A stretch of 64,000 nt of DNA from positions 124,001 through 188,000 of the forward strand of contig SHZZ01000001.1 of the NCBI GenBank assembly GCA_009692005.1. Direction: 5' to 3'. This DNA comes from Gemmataceae bacterium (GTDB lineage: Bacteria > Planctomycetota > Planctomycetia > Gemmatales > Gemmataceae). The first letter of the stretch is position 1. Each line of letters opens with the position of its first letter. Shown here piece after piece: positions 62,501-64,000 of the stretch. Both the position numbers and the translations under genes were made by a program. The notes beneath the pieces were generated by a model. It made no database searches, was not told the DNA's origin, and was given only the letters and a program-made list of their open reading frames with translations.

Positions 62501-63748
62501 TTAATCCTCAACGCGAATAACCTGGCTAAACACTTTGCCCCTTTTTAATATTGTGCTTAAGCAATCTCCTGGCTTGAGCGCCTTGGCTTCCAGGGCTAAT
62601 TTCTTTTCCCCCACCCCCTCCTGGGAATGATAAGTCAAGCTGTATCCCCGGCCCAATATCCGCAAAGGGCCAAGGGATTCCAAAGCCAGGGAATAATTTG
62701 CCAATTGCCTGGAGTCTTCCTTTATATGATTCCACAGGGATTGCAAAAACCGGGTTGCCAGTTCGTCTAGCTCCTGGTTTTTCTGGCCAAGTAAATCCAG
62801 CGGGGAGAGGAAAACCCTCCTTTGGGTAAGGAGGTTTAGTGTTTGCGAAGCTTGGTTCAATTTCCCCTTGAGTGAGGAGTTAAGGTAGGTCTGATTGTTC
62901 CCCAGCTCTTTGATAATTTCCTGAAAATCCGGAGTGGCCATGGTGGCGGCCTCGGTCGGGGTGAGTGCGCGTCGGTCGGCAACGAGGTCGGCGATGGTCA
63001 GATCGTCCTCGTGGCCCACGGCGCTGACCACGGGGATGTAGGATTGAAAAATGGCATTTGCCACGATTTCTGAATTAAAGGCCCCAAGATCTTCGGAACT
63101 TCCGCCACCACGCCCAAGGAGAATGAGATCAATCTCTTGCCCGGGAAAAAGGGAAAGGGAATTCAACTGGTTCAGGGCAAGTGAAATTTCGCCGGGAGCC
63201 AAATCCCCTTGCACACGCACTGGGGCTAGCAAAACCTCGGCGCCAGGCCAGCGCTTGCGCAAAACTTCCAGCATGTCCCGAACTGCCGATCCGGTTGGGC
63301 TGGTCACCAGGGCAATCCGTCGCGGGTAGTTAGGAAGTGATTTCTTTCGTTCCTGAGAAAAGTAGCCCTTCCCTCTTAATTTTTCCTTCAACTGCTTGAG
63401 TGCAAGGTCCTGATCGCCAATCCCAAAAGGCCGGACTTCCTCGCCGATGAATTGAAAGTCTCCTCGCGCGGCGTAGATGCTCAAACGGCCGCGGATCAAA
63501 ACTTTCATTCCTTCGCGCAGGTTTTTCCCAGCCTTCAAGACATTAGGTTTGAAAAGTACTCCCCGAATGCTGCATTTTTCGTCTTTTAAGGAAAAATAAG
63601 CATGGCCAGAGTTTGGGGTTTTTAAGTCAGAAATTTCACCCAGAATCCACAACGACCGGTAAGCGCCCTCCAATAAAGCTTTGGTTTCCTCATTGATTTG
63701 GGTGACCGTGAAGAACTCTTCAATGGGTAATTGCGAAAATAAATCCAT
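62501..63748 (-). CDS. xseA: Exonuclease VII large subunit
   Basis: 415 residues. Begins with an OB-fold (FFTVTQINEETKALLEGAYRSLWILGEISDLK) and continues with the catalytic GRGGGSSEDLGAFNSEIVANAI near residue 210 and VSAVGHEDDLTIADLVADRRALTPTEAA near 240. The ATG overlaps the ald stop by one base (TAATG), so translation is coupled. Degrades single-stranded DNA. Confidence 0.96.
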   Translation of the reverse strand: MDLFSQLPIEEFFTVTQINEETKALLEGAYRSLWILGEISDLKTPNSGHAYFSLKDEKCSIRGVLFKPNVLKAGKNLREGMKVLIRGRLSIYAARGDFQFIGEEVRPFGIGDQDLALKQLKEKLRGKGYFSQERKKSLPNYPRRIALVTSPTGSAVRDMLEVLRKRWPGAEVLLAPVRVQGDLAPGEISLALNQLNSLSLFPGQEIDLILLGRGGGSSEDLGAFNSEIVANAIFQSYIPVVSAVGHEDDLTIADLVADRRALTPTEAATMATPDFQEIIKELGNNQTYLNSSLKGKLNQASQTLNLLTQRRVFLSPLDLLGQKNQELDELATRFLQSLWNHIKEDSRQLANYSLALESLGPLRILGRGYSLTYHSQEGVGEKKLALEAKALKPGDCLSTILKRGKVFSQVIRVED

Positions 63749-64000
63749 TACCCGCCCAATTCTTGAAAAGGAACATGAGTCAGGTTGAAAGTGTTGGCCA
63801 CTGCCAAGTTGGTGATTTTCCCTTGGTGGATATTCACGCCGCTACTAATGGCGGGGTTCCGAGCCGCGGCCTCCTTGATTCCATGGTCCGCAAGCTGCAG
63901 AGAAAAAGGCAAAGTGACATTGGTCAGGGCAAAGGTGCTGGTCCTGCCCACGGCCCCGGGCATATTGGTCACGCAGTAGTGAATGATGTTATCGACCATA
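63748..64000 (-). CDS. ald: Alanine dehydrogenase, C-terminal fragment at window edge
   Basis: The frame is open to the right edge, giving 83 residues. The sequence matches the C-terminal end of alanine dehydrogenase: [34 protein letters not shown] and the closing [18 protein letters not shown]. The NAD-binding and catalytic parts lie outside the window. It begins the minus-strand cluster that continues into xseA. Confidence 0.88.
   Translation of the reverse strand, partial: MVDNIIHYCVTNMPGAVGRTSTFALTNVTLPFSLQLADHGIKEAAARNPAISSGVNIHQGKITNLAVANTFNLTHVPFQELGG

Overview
The window looks like a chromosomal segment of a planctomycete, probably close to the Gemmatales/Pirellulales. It carries several families typical of that phylum: a DUF1549/DUF1553 cytochrome-type protein with an Ig-like front end, a YVTN beta-propeller/di-heme protein, a DUF6807 (PmoA-like) protein, a DUF3500 protein, Tat-exported hydrolases, and an outer-membrane PQQ-propeller/STN fusion. 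KdsB (Kdo activation for LPS) points to a Gram-negative envelope. Base composition is moderate and fairly even. I saw no rRNA, tRNA, insertion sequence, phage or CRISPR. No gap between genes exceeds about 300 bases; the longest are 45051-45314 and 50086-50299.

Layout. 1-6704: a partial membrane protein and a Tat-exported phosphatase-like enzyme on the minus strand, divergent from a plus-strand run (propeller/cytochrome, IMPase, mtnA, copper-site protein). 6749-9294: a terminator that runs into the pyrG stop codon, then pyrG and kdsB (minus). 9396-12320: a BshB1-like deacetylase, a small protein behind a structured leader, a Xer recombinase and a thioredoxin-like protein (plus). 12328-18967: cysQ-like, DUF6807, amidohydrolase, purH, tilS and trpC (minus). 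19012-27124: a CPBP protease, ygfZ with a LarA-like protein, a coiled-coil protein, M28-PDZ peptidase and an APC permease. 27315-32135: M20 peptidase, TPR lipoprotein, esterase with gluQ, and an epimerase. 32259-35156: a ferrous-iron uptake cluster (feoA, feoA, feoB, Cys-rich membrane protein) with a promoter and operator-like palindrome. 35288-45050: hypothetical, M42 peptidase, DUF1549/1553, divergent NagA-like protein, glyQS, esterase and a small protein. 45235-54711: greA with a terminator-like leader, DUF3500, an AguB-like amidohydrolase, family-4 uracil-DNA glycosylase, a pseudokinase/pseudoreceiver, a HEAT lipoprotein, the propeller-STN fusion, tadA and M24 peptidase. 54659-64000: one minus-strand cluster ald-xseA-xseB-ispA-dxs-nadK-acyP-(ABC-2 permease)-(ABC protein with a dead ATPase domain), combining isoprenoid precursor supply, exonuclease VII and NADP synthesis.

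Most genes are housekeeping. The unusual items are two signalling/transport proteins whose catalytic motifs have been lost (48682-50085 and 54659-56599), a NagA-like enzyme missing its metal-binding Glu, a LarA-like protein without the usual catalytic motifs, and several structured or palindromic leaders (pyrG, greA, feo, the 76-residue protein). Convergent gene pairs are packed very tightly, sometimes with overlapping stop codons.
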